DNA from: Phycisphaerae bacterium
Lineage (GTDB): Bacteria; Planctomycetota; Phycisphaerae; Phycisphaerales; SM1A02
Reading direction: 5' to 3'
DNA: 64,000 nucleotides
Assembly (NCBI GenBank): GCA_002709295.1
Contig: PAQL01000003.1
Coordinates: 18,894-82,893 of the forward strand
Shown: in pieces, positions 8,815-17,615 of the stretch
Layout of the letters: each line of letters starts with the position of its first letter
Numbering within the stretch: position 1 is the first letter of the stretch
Notes under the pieces: generated by a model
Told to the model about the DNA's origin: nothing
Database searches by the model: none
The model's input: only the letters and a program-made list of their open reading frames with translations
Translations under genes and position numbers: made by a program

Positions 8815-9414
8815 CTACCGGCGGGCGAGGGCCTGGAGGGGCTGGTGGGGGAGCGGGATCGTCCCGCCGACCTTGAGCCCGAGGCGGGAGAGCTCTCCCG
8901 CAGGAAGTTCGAGGGCGTATCGCGCCGGTCGACGGCTGGAATAGCGATGCAGTCGGGCGGTGTAGCGATCCAGGCTCTCCCCCGGCTTTCGGGGAGCCGC
9001 CGCCTTCATGCGGTGCATGGCGGTGATGCGTCCGAATCGGTCGATGAACGCGACGTCGATGTCGACGCTGCATTCCAGCATCCAGTATCGCCGGACGATG
9101 TCGTTCGGATTGACGAACAGCATCGCGGTGCCGGGGGGGAAGGTGCGGCGGCCTCCCATGCCCCGGGCCCGGCTGGCCTCGGTGGTGGCCAGCTCGACCG
9201 CGTATCGCGTGTCGCCCACCTCGAGTCCGATGATCCGGAGTCCTGCGGGGGACCGTCGAAGCTCGCGAATCGCGGCGGCATCGGAGGGTGTGATCTCGTC
9301 CTCGCCGACGCCGTGCGGTGGCGGGGGGGTGACCGCCTGCGATTCGCATGGTGACGGTGCGGATTCCGGAGGATCGGTCGATGCCGGCGCGGTGACGACC
9401 AGCAGGGCGATCAC
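8815..9414 (-). CDS. DUF192-family secreted protein
   Basis: DUF192 protein (PF02643) of about 199 residues. The family core is clear: ATTEASRARGMGGRRTFPPGTAMLFV, then RRYWMLECSVDIDVAFIDRFGRI. No ATG exists between the hmgA stop and this domain. GTG 9414 (MIALLVVTAPASTD) is the simplest start and gives a hydrophobic signal-like N-terminus, although the preceding ARTRAIA would make a better n-region, so a rare start further upstream (CTG 9459, overlapping the hmgA stop) is possible. It follows hmgA on the same strand by 41 bases or fewer. The role of the family is unknown. Confidence 0.75.
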   Translation of the reverse strand: MIALLVVTAPASTDPPESAPSPCESQAVTPPPPHGVGEDEITPSDAAAIRELRRSPAGLRIIGLEVGDTRYAVELATTEASRARGMGGRRTFPPGTAMLFVNPNDIVRRYWMLECSVDIDVAFIDRFGRITAMHRMKAAAPRKPGESLDRYTARLHRYSSRRPARYALELPAGELSRLGLKVGGTIPLPHQPLQALARR

Positions 9415-9455
9415 GGCGATCGCCCGGGTTCGGGCCCCGGGTGCGGGACGGGGAC

Positions 9456-10754
9456 TCAGGATCGGGTGCTCGCCGTCTTCTTGCCCCTGGCGCCGGCCTT
9501 GATCGCCTTGCCGTTGCTGGATCCGTTGCGGTGCGTGCCGTCGGCATGGTGGCTGCCTGCGGCGGACGGGAAGTGTTCGCCCTCCCAGCTCGCGGGGTAG
9601 GCGGCGTCGTCCATGTCCAGGGCGGCCCTGGTCATGTAGAGCGGTCTGAACGTGTCGCACATCACCGCGAGTTCGTCGCTGAAGGTGGCGCCCAGGGAAC
9701 TCTCGATGGTGCCCGGATGGGGGCCGTGAGGGATGCCCTGCGGGTGGACGGAGATCGACTCGGAGTTGATTCCCTTGCGGGCCTTGTAGTTGCCCTCGAC
9801 GTAGTAGAGCACCTCGTCGGAGTCCAGGTTGGAGTGGTTGTAGGGGACCGGAATCGCGTCCGGATGCCAGTCCAGGGTCCGGGGGCAGAACGAGCAGATC
9901 ACGAAGTTGTGCCCCTCGAAGGTCTGGTGGGCCGGCGGAGGCTGATGAAGCTTTCCGGTGATCGGGGCGAAGTCGTCCACGTTGAAGCAGTACGGGTAGT
10001 AGCACCCGTCCCAGCCCACCACGTCGAGCGGGTGATACGGGTAGTCGTAGGAGTGGACGCAGTTCCGGGCCTTGATCCTGACCTCGAAGGATCCGTGCTC
10101 GTCGAAGGTGAGCGGAAGCTCGGGGGTTCTCAGATCCCGTTCGCAGTAGGGGGAGTGCTCGAGGAACTGGCTCGTCTTCTTGGAGAGGTACCGAGGAGGC
10201 GGAAGGATGTGGGAACCGTTGGCGGTCTCGAAGACCAGGAACTTCGGGTTCGGATCATCCTCCCCCGGCTCGTCGAACACCATGCGGTAGATGGTGCCCT
10301 TGGGAATCACGATGTAGTCCTTGGGGCCGAACTTCAGGGTTCCGAACTGCGAGTTGAGGGTTCCAGATCCGTAATGGATGAAGAGGCACTCGTCACCCTG
10401 GCCGTTCTTGTAGTGGTACTCCATCGCTTCCGCGGGGACGCAGATCGACATCTCCACGTCGGAGTTGCCCATCACCACGACTCGTCCGGTGATCGGATCG
10501 CCCTTGGGAGGCATGTTCCTGGAGACCAGGTGCCGCATCCGCATGGTGTCCGTCTCGACGTACTCGGGACTGGTTCCGTACAGGGTCTTCCAGCCGTCGA
10601 CCTGGGTCGGAGGGTGGATGTGGTAGATCGTGGAGGTCGGGCCCACGAATCCCTCGGTGCCGAAGACTTCCTCGGAATAGAGCGCGCCATCGGGGCGTCG
10701 GAACTGGACGTGGCGCTTCTTCGGGATCTGGCCGAGCGTCGTGTAGTAGGGCAT
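9456..10754 (-). CDS. hmgA: Homogentisate 1,2-dioxygenase
   Basis: Iron(II) cupin-type enzyme that opens the ring of homogentisate to give maleylacetoacetate. It has 432 residues from ATG 10754, where AAAGG lies a few bases upstream; the longer track ORF is extended into non-coding sequence. Recognisable blocks include the N-terminal GFVGPTSTIYHIHPPTQVDGW, the VEGNYKARKG segment that carries the expected glutamate ligand, and IPHGPHPGTIE with the expected histidine ligand. The substrate is supplied by hppD 7 kb away. A divergent small membrane-protein gene lies 259 bases upstream. Confident by family similarity. Confidence 0.93.
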   Translation of the reverse strand: MPYYTTLGQIPKKRHVQFRRPDGALYSEEVFGTEGFVGPTSTIYHIHPPTQVDGWKTLYGTSPEYVETDTMRMRHLVSRNMPPKGDPITGRVVVMGNSDVEMSICVPAEAMEYHYKNGQGDECLFIHYGSGTLNSQFGTLKFGPKDYIVIPKGTIYRMVFDEPGEDDPNPKFLVFETANGSHILPPPRYLSKKTSQFLEHSPYCERDLRTPELPLTFDEHGSFEVRIKARNCVHSYDYPYHPLDVVGWDGCYYPYCFNVDDFAPITGKLHQPPPAHQTFEGHNFVICSFCPRTLDWHPDAIPVPYNHSNLDSDEVLYYVEGNYKARKGINSESISVHPQGIPHGPHPGTIESSLGATFSDELAVMCDTFRPLYMTRAALDMDDAAYPASWEGEHFPSAAGSHHADGTHRNGSSNGKAIKAGARGKKTASTRS

Positions 10755-11013
10755 CGGTGGGCCTTTCGGTGTCGTGACCGGGCGGTGCCCGGTGTCGAGG
10801 TCCGTTCGCTCATGGTACGTCGGAGCCCCCGGGCGAGCCAATGCCGACCCTGGAAAGCCGGCCTCCCGGGCGTCGTTTCCGGACGACGGGCTCCGTCGAA
10901 CACTGGTTGAATCGGCTTGAACGAGGGGGTTTCATGAGACCGGGCCCCGGGAGGCCGCCCGGTGCCTTCCGGTGGCTTGGGGTACGATCCGGTGCCAGCA
11001 CATGGAGCCACGA

Positions 11014-11331
11014 ATGTCCACGGTTGATACGCCCGTAGTCCGGATCGCGATGCAGGTCGGCACCGATGCCGGCGAGTCGCCCATCGAGTCGGTCCCCATG
11101 GATGGAACGCTCCCTTCCGAGCTGTCCCCGGCGGTGCAGAACGCCGTTCTGCTCATCACGATTCCGGTGATCCTCCTCGTCGCCGGTGCTCTGACCTACC
11201 TTCTCAACCGGCGCTCAGGCGGAGATTCGGGATCCGGCATGAGCCCGGGCGAACGCGGGGGTGCGATCCTCATGGCCGTGGGCGGCCTGCTCACCGGGCT
11301 CATGCTCGTCTATCTGATGCTGGCCCAGTGA
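11014..11331 (+). CDS. Small two-helix membrane protein
   Basis: A 105-residue protein of unknown function. ATG 11014 has GGAG six bases upstream, and a TACGAT -10-like box at 10983-10988 would place transcription start near 10995. Residues about 40-65 (NAVLLITIPVILLVAGALTYLLN) and 82-104 (GGAILMAVGGLLTGLMLVYLMLA) are transmembrane helices joined by a short Gly/Ser linker. Its stop overlaps the start of the pseudouridine synthase gene (GTGA), so the two are co-translated. Confidence 0.7.
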   Translation: MSTVDTPVVRIAMQVGTDAGESPIESVPMDGTLPSELSPAVQNAVLLITIPVILLVAGALTYLLNRRSGGDSGSGMSPGERGGAILMAVGGLLTGLMLVYLMLAQ

Positions 11332-12044
11332 ACGGATCCCACGATGGCTCGGTCGATGGTGGTGACACCGATCCGGTGCACGGCGATCCCGTGGCCCCCC
11401 GGATCATCTTCGAGAACGACGAGCTCATGGTCCTCGACAAGCCGTCCGGCTGGCACACCGTCAGTGGCAAGGGCGACGCCCGCGGCGAGCCCAGCATCGA
11501 GGCGTGGCTCCGCAAGCGGGATCCCGAGGCGGAGCACCTCCCGGAAGCCGGACTGATTCATCGACTGGATCGCGGTACCAGCGGCTGCCTCATCGTGGCC
11601 AGGACCCTCGATGCCAGCGAGGTCCTCCAGGAGGAGCTGCGGGACGGCCGCATCCAGAAGCGGTACCTCGCGGTCATCCAGGGCCGGATCGGGAGGAAGG
11701 GCGACTTCGTCCTTCACTTCACCAGTCGCTATCGGGGCTCGAGGAAGATGCGGGTCACATCCGAAGGCGATCACACCGTTCGTGGCAGGTGCCGGTGGTG
11801 GCGTCGTGACGACCTGCATCCCGGGCCCGGACGTCAGACGGTCGAAGTCGATCTCATGGGCGCCGGTCGAAGGCACCAGGTCCGCGCCGGGCTTGCGTTC
11901 CTCGGCACGCCCCTGGTCGGTGACACGCTGTACGGCGGGCCGGACGCCCCGCGAATCATGCTCCATGCATGGGCCGTGATCATCGAGGGACGACGGATCG
12001 AGGCTCCGATCCCTCCGGGGTTCGGGGCTGAAGCCGACGACTGA
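11328..12044 (+). CDS. RluA-family pseudouridine synthase
   Basis: RNA-modifying enzyme of 238 residues that isomerises uridine to pseudouridine in rRNA or tRNA. The catalytic motif HRLDRGTSG places the nucleophilic aspartate at residue 81. The RIIFENDELMVLDKPSGWHTV opening and RRHQVRAGLAFLGTPLVGDTLYGG block are typical of the RluA/RluC/RluD class. There is no S4 domain, and the protein is short for the family. It starts at GTG 11328, overlapping the preceding stop. The exact target base cannot be inferred. It converges with the Alg13-like gene, with 10 bases between stops. Confidence 0.9.
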   Translation: MNGSHDGSVDGGDTDPVHGDPVAPRIIFENDELMVLDKPSGWHTVSGKGDARGEPSIEAWLRKRDPEAEHLPEAGLIHRLDRGTSGCLIVARTLDASEVLQEELRDGRIQKRYLAVIQGRIGRKGDFVLHFTSRYRGSRKMRVTSEGDHTVRGRCRWWRRDDLHPGPGRQTVEVDLMGAGRRHQVRAGLAFLGTPLVGDTLYGGPDAPRIMLHAWAVIIEGRRIEAPIPPGFGAEADD

Positions 12045-12054
12045 GAACGGGTCA

Positions 12055-12531
12055 TTACCCGGCGATGAAGTCCTTCAGGTGCGCGATCAGTTCGGGTGAG
12101 GCCGTGGAAGGAAGCGTCGGGGCGGCTTCGAGGTTCTGGAGACGATCAAGGGCCCGGGCCAGCTCGGTCTCGTCCATGGCCACCTCGATCCCGGGGCGGT
12201 CGGCGAGCTTCCGGGCCGTGGCCAGCTGGTGATCGTTCCTCGTCTCCTGAAGATCGCCACGGCGAGGCATGACGACGATCGGCTTTCCGTACTGAAGAGC
12301 GGTGAGGATCGATCCCATCCCCGCATGGGCGACCAGCACCGTCGACTCCCGAACCCGCTGGACGAACTCGGCGGGATCCATGAACTCCGTGAACGGGAGA
12401 TGGCCCGGGCGATGGTCGGTGGGACCGATCTGGGCGAAGACGTCCGCGTCCGGATGGTCGGCGGCCCAGGCATCGACCGCCTCGATCATCCGATCGAACG
12501 ACATCTGATAGCCGACGGTGACGAAGATCAC
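12055..12531 (-). CDS. Alg13/PssE-like glycosyltransferase subunit
   Basis: A 158-residue GT28 C-terminal-type domain that would bind the nucleotide-sugar donor. Motifs are IFVTVGYQMSFDRMIEAV at the N-terminus and VLVAHAGMGSILTALQYGKPIVVMPRRG in the donor site. It starts at GTG 12531, overlapping the stop of the Alg14-like gene by four bases (GTGA). In Alg13/Alg14 and bacterial PssE/PssD pairs the two proteins form one enzyme that adds a sugar to a lipid-linked precursor. The same is inferred here, for a polysaccharide or glycan of unknown structure. Confidence 0.85.
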   Translation of the reverse strand: MIFVTVGYQMSFDRMIEAVDAWAADHPDADVFAQIGPTDHRPGHLPFTEFMDPAEFVQRVRESTVLVAHAGMGSILTALQYGKPIVVMPRRGDLQETRNDHQLATARKLADRPGIEVAMDETELARALDRLQNLEAAPTLPSTASPELIAHLKDFIAG

Positions 12532-12983
12532 AGGACGCTCCCTGCGTGCTCGACTCCCTCCGCGGCCGCGACGTCCGGCCACTGGGAGAGGACCCTGGTG
12601 GCATGGCTGCGTATCTTCCGGCCCGAGAGCGAGAGTTCCTCGGCGTTGGCGATCGAGTCGACCCAGCAGGTGCGAGCTCCGAACCACCCGCCGAAACGGA
12701 TGGCGAAATATCCCGGGGCGGCGCCGGTGGAGATGATGACGTCGGGGCGAATCGTCGCGACGAGCCACAGGATGCGGGTCGCCATGACCAGCAGCTTGAA
12801 CTTGTTCCAGCGGGTGGCATCGGGAACCACCCGGAGATCCTCGCCCGGGATGTCGGTGGAGTAGGAGCGGCGCACCGTCACGTAGGTCACGTGGGTGCCC
12901 TCGAACGCGGGTCGCAGTCGCAGAAGCTGCACCCAGTGGCCGCCGCCGGAGGCGACCGCGAGGATCCTCGTCGGCCTGCTCAT
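12528..12983 (-). CDS. Alg14/PssD-like membrane-anchoring glycosyltransferase subunit
   Basis: A 151-residue partner of the Alg13-like protein. The N-terminal ILAVASGGGHWVQLLRLRPAF and central VIISTGAAPGYFAIRFG segments are typical of the Alg14 family, which binds the acceptor and recruits the donor subunit to the membrane. ATG 12983 overlaps the deacetylase stop (ATGA), so three genes in a row are coupled by four-base overlaps. The longer track ORFs in this region are extensions into other frames. Confidence 0.85.
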   Translation of the reverse strand: MSRPTRILAVASGGGHWVQLLRLRPAFEGTHVTYVTVRRSYSTDIPGEDLRVVPDATRWNKFKLLVMATRILWLVATIRPDVIISTGAAPGYFAIRFGGWFGARTCWVDSIANAEELSLSGRKIRSHATRVLSQWPDVAAAEGVEHAGSVL

Positions 12984-13699
12984 GCGATCCGTCCCCAGTC
13001 CTCGAGGGAGTGGACGATCCGCCAGTCCCGGCGTTTCGCGAGGTCGATCAACCCTTCGGTCACGGCGAGCACGAAGGCCGCTCGAGTCGGGTCCTCCCGG
13101 TCCATGTCGTGCATGAGCACCACGCCTCCGCCGGACCGGTCCACCTCCCGGATGAACGATTCGGTCGACGGCAGCTCCCGGTGGGTGTCGCCGGAGACGT
13201 GGGTCCAGGTGATGATTCTCCATCCTCGAACCAGGCAGGTCGCGACGGTTCCGAGGGTCATTTTTCCGTAGGGGGGTCTGAACAGGCGGATCGAACCGAC
13301 GCCGTCCCCAAGGAGCCCCGCCGAGGGGACGAGATCGGCGAGGCCGCGTATCGGCCCGGTCTTCCACTGGTTGTGGTGGGTCCGGGTGTGCCAGCCGACG
13401 GTGTGGCCCTCATCCTTCAATCTGGAGACGATCTCGGGATCCTCTTCCGCGGAGTCGCCGATCAGAAAGAAAGTGGCCCCGGTCGCGTGCTTGTTCAGGA
13501 GATCCAGCAGCTCGGGGGTGGTTCGGTTGCCGGGGCCGTCGTCGTAGGTCAGGGCGAGGATTCCTCGGCCGGTGACCGACGCTCGGAGTCTTCTGTCGCA
13601 CCGCCATCTCGTGAGGATCCCCACCAGAAACCAGCTGGAGATCAGGCCGCTGACGGCCAGGATGATGGCGGGGAGAAACACCATGGGCTTGTAGATCAT
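12980..13699 (-). CDS. Membrane-anchored polysaccharide deacetylase (NodB domain)
   Basis: A 239-residue protein with an N-terminal transmembrane anchor (MVFLPAIILAVSGLISSWFLVGIL) followed by a carbohydrate esterase family 4 domain. Motif 1 is LTYDDGPG, motif 2 is HTRTHH, and RLFRPPYGKM is the usual downstream arginine-proline block. It probably removes acetyl groups from an N-acetylated polysaccharide at the periplasmic face. ATG 13699 is preferred to the TTG at 13726 given in the track. First gene of the coupled deacetylase-Alg14-Alg13 cassette. Confidence 0.88.
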   Translation of the reverse strand: MIYKPMVFLPAIILAVSGLISSWFLVGILTRWRCDRRLRASVTGRGILALTYDDGPGNRTTPELLDLLNKHATGATFFLIGDSAEEDPEIVSRLKDEGHTVGWHTRTHHNQWKTGPIRGLADLVPSAGLLGDGVGSIRLFRPPYGKMTLGTVATCLVRGWRIITWTHVSGDTHRELPSTESFIREVDRSGGGVVLMHDMDREDPTRAAFVLAVTEGLIDLAKRRDWRIVHSLEDWGRIA

Positions 13700-13779
13700 C
13701 GGCGATGTGACGGGGTGATTCCTCAACTATCGTCGGGTTCGCTGGTGGTTTCGTCCCCAGGTGGGCACAATCGGAGGCC

Positions 13780-15153
13780 ATGAAGCCTTCTGGTGCCCAG
13801 CCCATTCGTCGCGACCTTCGATTCCTCGTCGGGGACGGCGTGGCGTGGGCGGTGATGACCGGAGCCGGCGAGTGGCAGTTCGTCCTCTTCGCTCTGGCGA
13901 TCGGCATGGGGGAGGTGGCCAGTGGCCTGGTCGCCACCGTGCCGATGTTCCTCGGGGCGATTCTCCAGCTGGTCACCCCGTGGGGAGCCCGAAGGGTCGG
14001 ATCGCTCCGTCGCTGGACCGCGATCTGTGCCGGGGTTCAGACGGCGTCGATCCTGCCGCTGGTGATCGGTGCGTGGATCGGGTCGATGCCGGCCTGGCTC
14101 CTCTACGCGACGATCTCGCTCTACTGGGCGAGCGGTTACATGACCGGGCCGACGTGGATGACCTGGTTCACCACCCTGGTTCCAAGGCGGATCCGGCCGA
14201 TGTTCTGGGCCCGACGCAGCATCTGGATCCAGGGCTCGCTGGGTCTCGGCCTGTCCGCGGCGCTGATCCTTCAGAAGGGCGAGTCGATGGGACGTCAGCT
14301 CGAGGCGTTCGCCCTGGTCTTCGCGATCGCCGCCCTCGCCCGCGGGGTGTCCACCTGGTGCCTGCGATCCCAGTCCGAACCGCGACCGGAGCTCGCCACA
14401 GCCATCGAGCCGGCGACGCCGGAGGTGATGCGGAGGTTCCTCTCGGAGCCGCGTACTCGAGGCCTGCTGGTCTACATGCTCGCCTTCTACTTCTGCGTCT
14501 TCGTCACCGCGCCCTTCTTCGGCCCCTACATGAGGGAGCATCTGGGGCTCGAGTACTGGCAGATCATGTGCATCCAGTTCGGCACCTTCGGCTCCAAGGT
14601 GCTGTTCATGCCGCTGGTCGGACGCATGGTGCGCGGGCTCGGGCCCGGGCGAGTCCTCTGGCTGGGGGCCCTCGCCACCACCCCGGCGGCGGTCTTCTGG
14701 GTCTTCGCCGAGCCGTGGTGGCTCCTCATCCTGCTCCAGGTCTATGTGGGTTTCGGCTGGGCGTGCTGGGAGAACGGGTCCTTCCTGCTGACCTTCGACA
14801 CCATTCCCGAGGATCGACGGACCCCGATCATGACGGTCTATCAGCTGGCTCTCGCGACGGTGATGGTCGTGGGAAGTCTGGTCGGAGGCGGGATCCTCGA
14901 GCTCTTCGGCACCGAGGCCGTGGCATCCATCGGCGGCTTCACGGTGGCGATCGGGTACGGGGCGATCTTCGTCCTCACCAGCGGGATGCGGATCGTCTCG
15001 CTCTTCATGCTGGCCTCGATCGAGCCCAGCGGACTGCGGATCCGGAACCGGGCCCGACGCGTGCTGGTCTGGACGGTCGGGGCCATCCCCGGCATGCCCG
15101 GAGGCGAGATCGAAGCCGAGGTCGAGGACGACGAGATGGTCGATCGCGACTGA
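13780..15153 (+). CDS. MFS-type transporter
   Basis: A polytopic membrane protein of 457 residues with about twelve helices, consistent with the major facilitator superfamily. The central loop is short, and the tail (EIEAEVEDDEMVDRD) is acidic and cytosolic. No substrate motif is recognisable. ATG 13780 has GGAGG only two bases upstream and a CACAAT box at 13766, so the start is fairly safe but initiation could be unusual. It diverges from the polysaccharide cassette and converges with the DUF6159-like gene. Confidence 0.75.
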   Translation: MKPSGAQPIRRDLRFLVGDGVAWAVMTGAGEWQFVLFALAIGMGEVASGLVATVPMFLGAILQLVTPWGARRVGSLRRWTAICAGVQTASILPLVIGAWIGSMPAWLLYATISLYWASGYMTGPTWMTWFTTLVPRRIRPMFWARRSIWIQGSLGLGLSAALILQKGESMGRQLEAFALVFAIAALARGVSTWCLRSQSEPRPELATAIEPATPEVMRRFLSEPRTRGLLVYMLAFYFCVFVTAPFFGPYMREHLGLEYWQIMCIQFGTFGSKVLFMPLVGRMVRGLGPGRVLWLGALATTPAAVFWVFAEPWWLLILLQVYVGFGWACWENGSFLLTFDTIPEDRRTPIMTVYQLALATVMVVGSLVGGGILELFGTEAVASIGGFTVAIGYGAIFVLTSGMRIVSLFMLASIEPSGLRIRNRARRVLVWTVGAIPGMPGGEIEAEVEDDEMVDRD

Positions 15154-15164
15154 TCGAAGTGGGC

Positions 15165-16208
15165 TCAGCCCATGCTGAAGGACTTGCGGGACTTCCGACT
15201 CTGGAAGGCTGCCTCCAGATGCTCCCGATCGAATCCGTCCGGGACATCTCCGGTCTTGGCGAACCGGTACAGCGCCGTCTGGGTGATGCCCTTGAGGGTG
15301 CCCTCGAGGATCGCCCAGGAGATCAGGGCCACGATGCCGGCGAGTCCGACGAGGATGCCGATGGCCTCGAGGCTGTAGTTCGCGGCGGTCGAGGTGCTGT
15401 CTCCGGTGACGCCCATCGCGACCATGATGGAACCGACGACGATGCACACGATCGAGACGAGGGTGATCAGGGTTCCGATCACGTAGAAGCCGGCCGCGAG
15501 GACCAGGGACTCGCCCCATGTCTCCTTGAGCGTCGTCACCGAGAGCTTGAGGGCCTTGAACGGGCCCACGCCCTCGATCACCAGGGCGGGAACCGCGAAG
15601 TAGCTGGCGATGGTCCAGACCATGCCGACGAGGGCGATCACGATCCTGCCGATGAGGCCGGATCTCTCGGAGATCAACCGGAGGATGGTGCCGACCGTAG
15701 CCGCGACCAGGGCCCATCCGAGGATCTGAGGGAGTCGTCGCGAGGCGAGTCGGAGGCCGACCCCGAGACCCGACGGGTTGCCCTTGAAGTGCTCGTTCGC
15801 CGCCGCGATCAGCGCGGCGTTGAAGAAGATCACCACGAAGGACGTCGTGACGTAGAAGACGAAGAGATAGACGAGTCCGGCGACCTCCCAGCCCTGGGAG
15901 ACGCCCCCGTCCTCGCCGACGGATGCGGCGTCCGGTCCCGATGCCGCGGTGTCCGACGTCGAGGCGGCCACCGGCTCGCTCCCCGCCCGATCGCTCTCTC
16001 GTGCATCGTTCGCTATCTGCGTGGTGATCTCGTTGCGCAGACCGTCGTCGAGCATCACCGTGGCCACCACCGGAGCGACGAAGCTCGCCACCACCACGAG
16101 CGTGGCGACACTGCTGAGCACGGGGAGCAGGAGGAGGGCCCGGTGGGTCTTGAGCACCGCCCAGGAGGACTTGAAGAGGGCGGCGGATCGCTTGATTCGA
16201 TTTGCCAT
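15165..16208 (-). CDS. DUF6159-like integral membrane protein
   Basis: A 347-residue membrane protein with about six helices. The opening RIKRSAALFKSSWAVLKTHRALLLLPVLSSVATLVVV and later FKALKLSVTTLKETWGESLVLAAGF follow the pattern of the DUF6159 family as I recall it. A low-complexity acidic/serine loop lies at about residues 70-105. ATG 16208 has a GGAG nine bases upstream. Function unknown. Confidence 0.75.
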   Translation of the reverse strand: MANRIKRSAALFKSSWAVLKTHRALLLLPVLSSVATLVVVASFVAPVVATVMLDDGLRNEITTQIANDARESDRAGSEPVAASTSDTAASGPDAASVGEDGGVSQGWEVAGLVYLFVFYVTTSFVVIFFNAALIAAANEHFKGNPSGLGVGLRLASRRLPQILGWALVAATVGTILRLISERSGLIGRIVIALVGMVWTIASYFAVPALVIEGVGPFKALKLSVTTLKETWGESLVLAAGFYVIGTLITLVSIVCIVVGSIMVAMGVTGDSTSTAANYSLEAIGILVGLAGIVALISWAILEGTLKGITQTALYRFAKTGDVPDGFDREHLEAAFQSRKSRKSFSMG

Positions 16209-16278
16209 GATTCAGGCTCCGGTGGTACGTGTGCGGTCGGGGCGGTACGGCCTCTCGGGTGACGCGGTCTCCACGGAA

Positions 16279-17460
16279 TCAATCGTACACCGCGTCCCTG
16301 ATCATGCCGGGAAGCGGCCAGTGGAAATCCCGGGTGCGACTCAGGTAGATCGCGTAGAGGTCGTTGGCGGGATCGATCCAGAACTGGGTGCTGTGGTACC
16401 CGAACCAGCCGAAGGTGCCGGCGGGGGTGCCGTGGCCGTCGGCGTCGTCGTCGGAGATCACGAAGACGCTGAAGCCCATGTCCAGGCCGGGCCAGGTCGC
16501 GCCCGCGATGTCCTCGCTGGTCACCTCGGTCATGCGATCGATGCTCGCTTCGGACAGGATCCTCCTCCCTCGGAACATCCCGCGGTTCAGAAGCATCTCC
16601 GCGAATCGTGCGTAGTCGTCCAGGGTCGACACCAGGCCCTCGCCCCCGAAGTGCGCCCTGCTCTCGGGGGAGTAGTTCAGTTCGTCGAGGATCTCGGTGT
16701 AGCCACGAAGCGTGCCGCGGTTGATGTACAGGGGCTGGAACCTCGTGCGTCGTTCCTCGTCGAGGACGAAGCTCGTCTGTTCCATGCCCAGCGGCTCGAG
16801 GATGGTCTCCTCGAGGTACTCGGCGAACGGCTTCCCGGAAAGCACCTCGACGAGTCGGCCGAGGATCGCCTGGTTTATGCCGTAGACGTAGGCCGACCCG
16901 GGATCGGACTCGAGCGGATATGCCGCCGCGGTCTCGCAGAACTCCTGGAGGTCGCGGAAGCGGGTCTGGTCGGGCTGCGGCTGGTCAACGGTCGGCGGCG
17001 GACCCTCGCCGAGGTTGTAGTAGCTCCAGCCGGCTCGGTGGGTCATGAGATCGATGATTCGAAGGGGGGTCCGGGCGGGCCGGATGGTGTCGCCGTCGCG
17101 GACCGTGAGTTCGGCGAAGCAGGGGAGGTACTTCGCCACCGGGTCTTTCCAGTCGAAGAGTCCCTGTTCGTGGAGGGTCAGCATCGCGGCGATCGTGATC
17201 GGTTTCGACATCGACCAGATCGGAAAGAGGGTGTCGGGCTGGATGTCCCGGTCGCCCTCCCGGCCGGAGTTCTCGACGTGCTCGTGGACCACCTCGCCGT
17301 CGCGGACCACCAGCAGGACGTTGCTGCCGCTGAGCCCCTCCTCGATGATCGAGGCCTGGATGGACTCCAGGTCCTTCGACATGGTCGGGGACACGGTCTG
17401 GGCGAGGGTTGCGGGGCCGAGGAGGCCGGCGAGGGCGAGGGCTGGAAGGAGCGGCTTCAT
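16279..17460 (-). CDS. Secreted serine hydrolase of the beta-lactamase/class C family
   Basis: An exported protein of 393 residues with a signal peptide (MKPLLPALALAGLLGPATLAQ). The catalytic S-x-x-K is SMSK (in FPIWSMSKPITIAAML), about residue 85. The second motif region reads YVYGINQAILGRLVE, and the third is FGWFGYHSTQFWIDP, as in esterase EstB-like members rather than true beta-lactamases. ATG 17460 follows GGAG by six bases; the 576-residue track ORF is read-through. It probably acts on esters or peptides in the periplasm; the substrate is unknown. Confidence 0.88.
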   Translation of the reverse strand: MKPLLPALALAGLLGPATLAQTVSPTMSKDLESIQASIIEEGLSGSNVLLVVRDGEVVHEHVENSGREGDRDIQPDTLFPIWSMSKPITIAAMLTLHEQGLFDWKDPVAKYLPCFAELTVRDGDTIRPARTPLRIIDLMTHRAGWSYYNLGEGPPPTVDQPQPDQTRFRDLQEFCETAAAYPLESDPGSAYVYGINQAILGRLVEVLSGKPFAEYLEETILEPLGMEQTSFVLDEERRTRFQPLYINRGTLRGYTEILDELNYSPESRAHFGGEGLVSTLDDYARFAEMLLNRGMFRGRRILSEASIDRMTEVTSEDIAGATWPGLDMGFSVFVISDDDADGHGTPAGTFGWFGYHSTQFWIDPANDLYAIYLSRTRDFHWPLPGMIRDAVYD

Positions 17461-17558
17461 CGGGTCTCCAGTCGCGGCATGGGATCTGACGAGGATGCCG
17501 GATGGCGTTCCGGCGATCCCGAGAATATCGATCCGGCGACTGCAAGGGGGGATGCGAG

Positions 17559-17587
17559 GACACCCCGCGCCGTCGGCACGGGGTGTC
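17559..17587 (-). terminator. Hairpin downstream of hppD
   Basis: GACACCCCG/CGGGGTGTC, a 9-bp stem with an 11-base loop, lies about 30 bases after the hppD stop. There is no U-tract, so it may be a weak terminator or a 3'-end stabiliser. Confidence 0.4.
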
Positions 17588-17615
17588 GGTGTCCGATCCG
17601 GTCCCGATGCGCGGC

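Noticed and set aside
13723-16262. Very long ORFs on both strands (664 aa minus, 833 aa plus) over the MFS and DUF6159-like genes
   Set aside because: Low-complexity Arg/Gly/Asp/Pro-rich translations in the wrong frame; the real genes have hydrophobic, family-like sequences.
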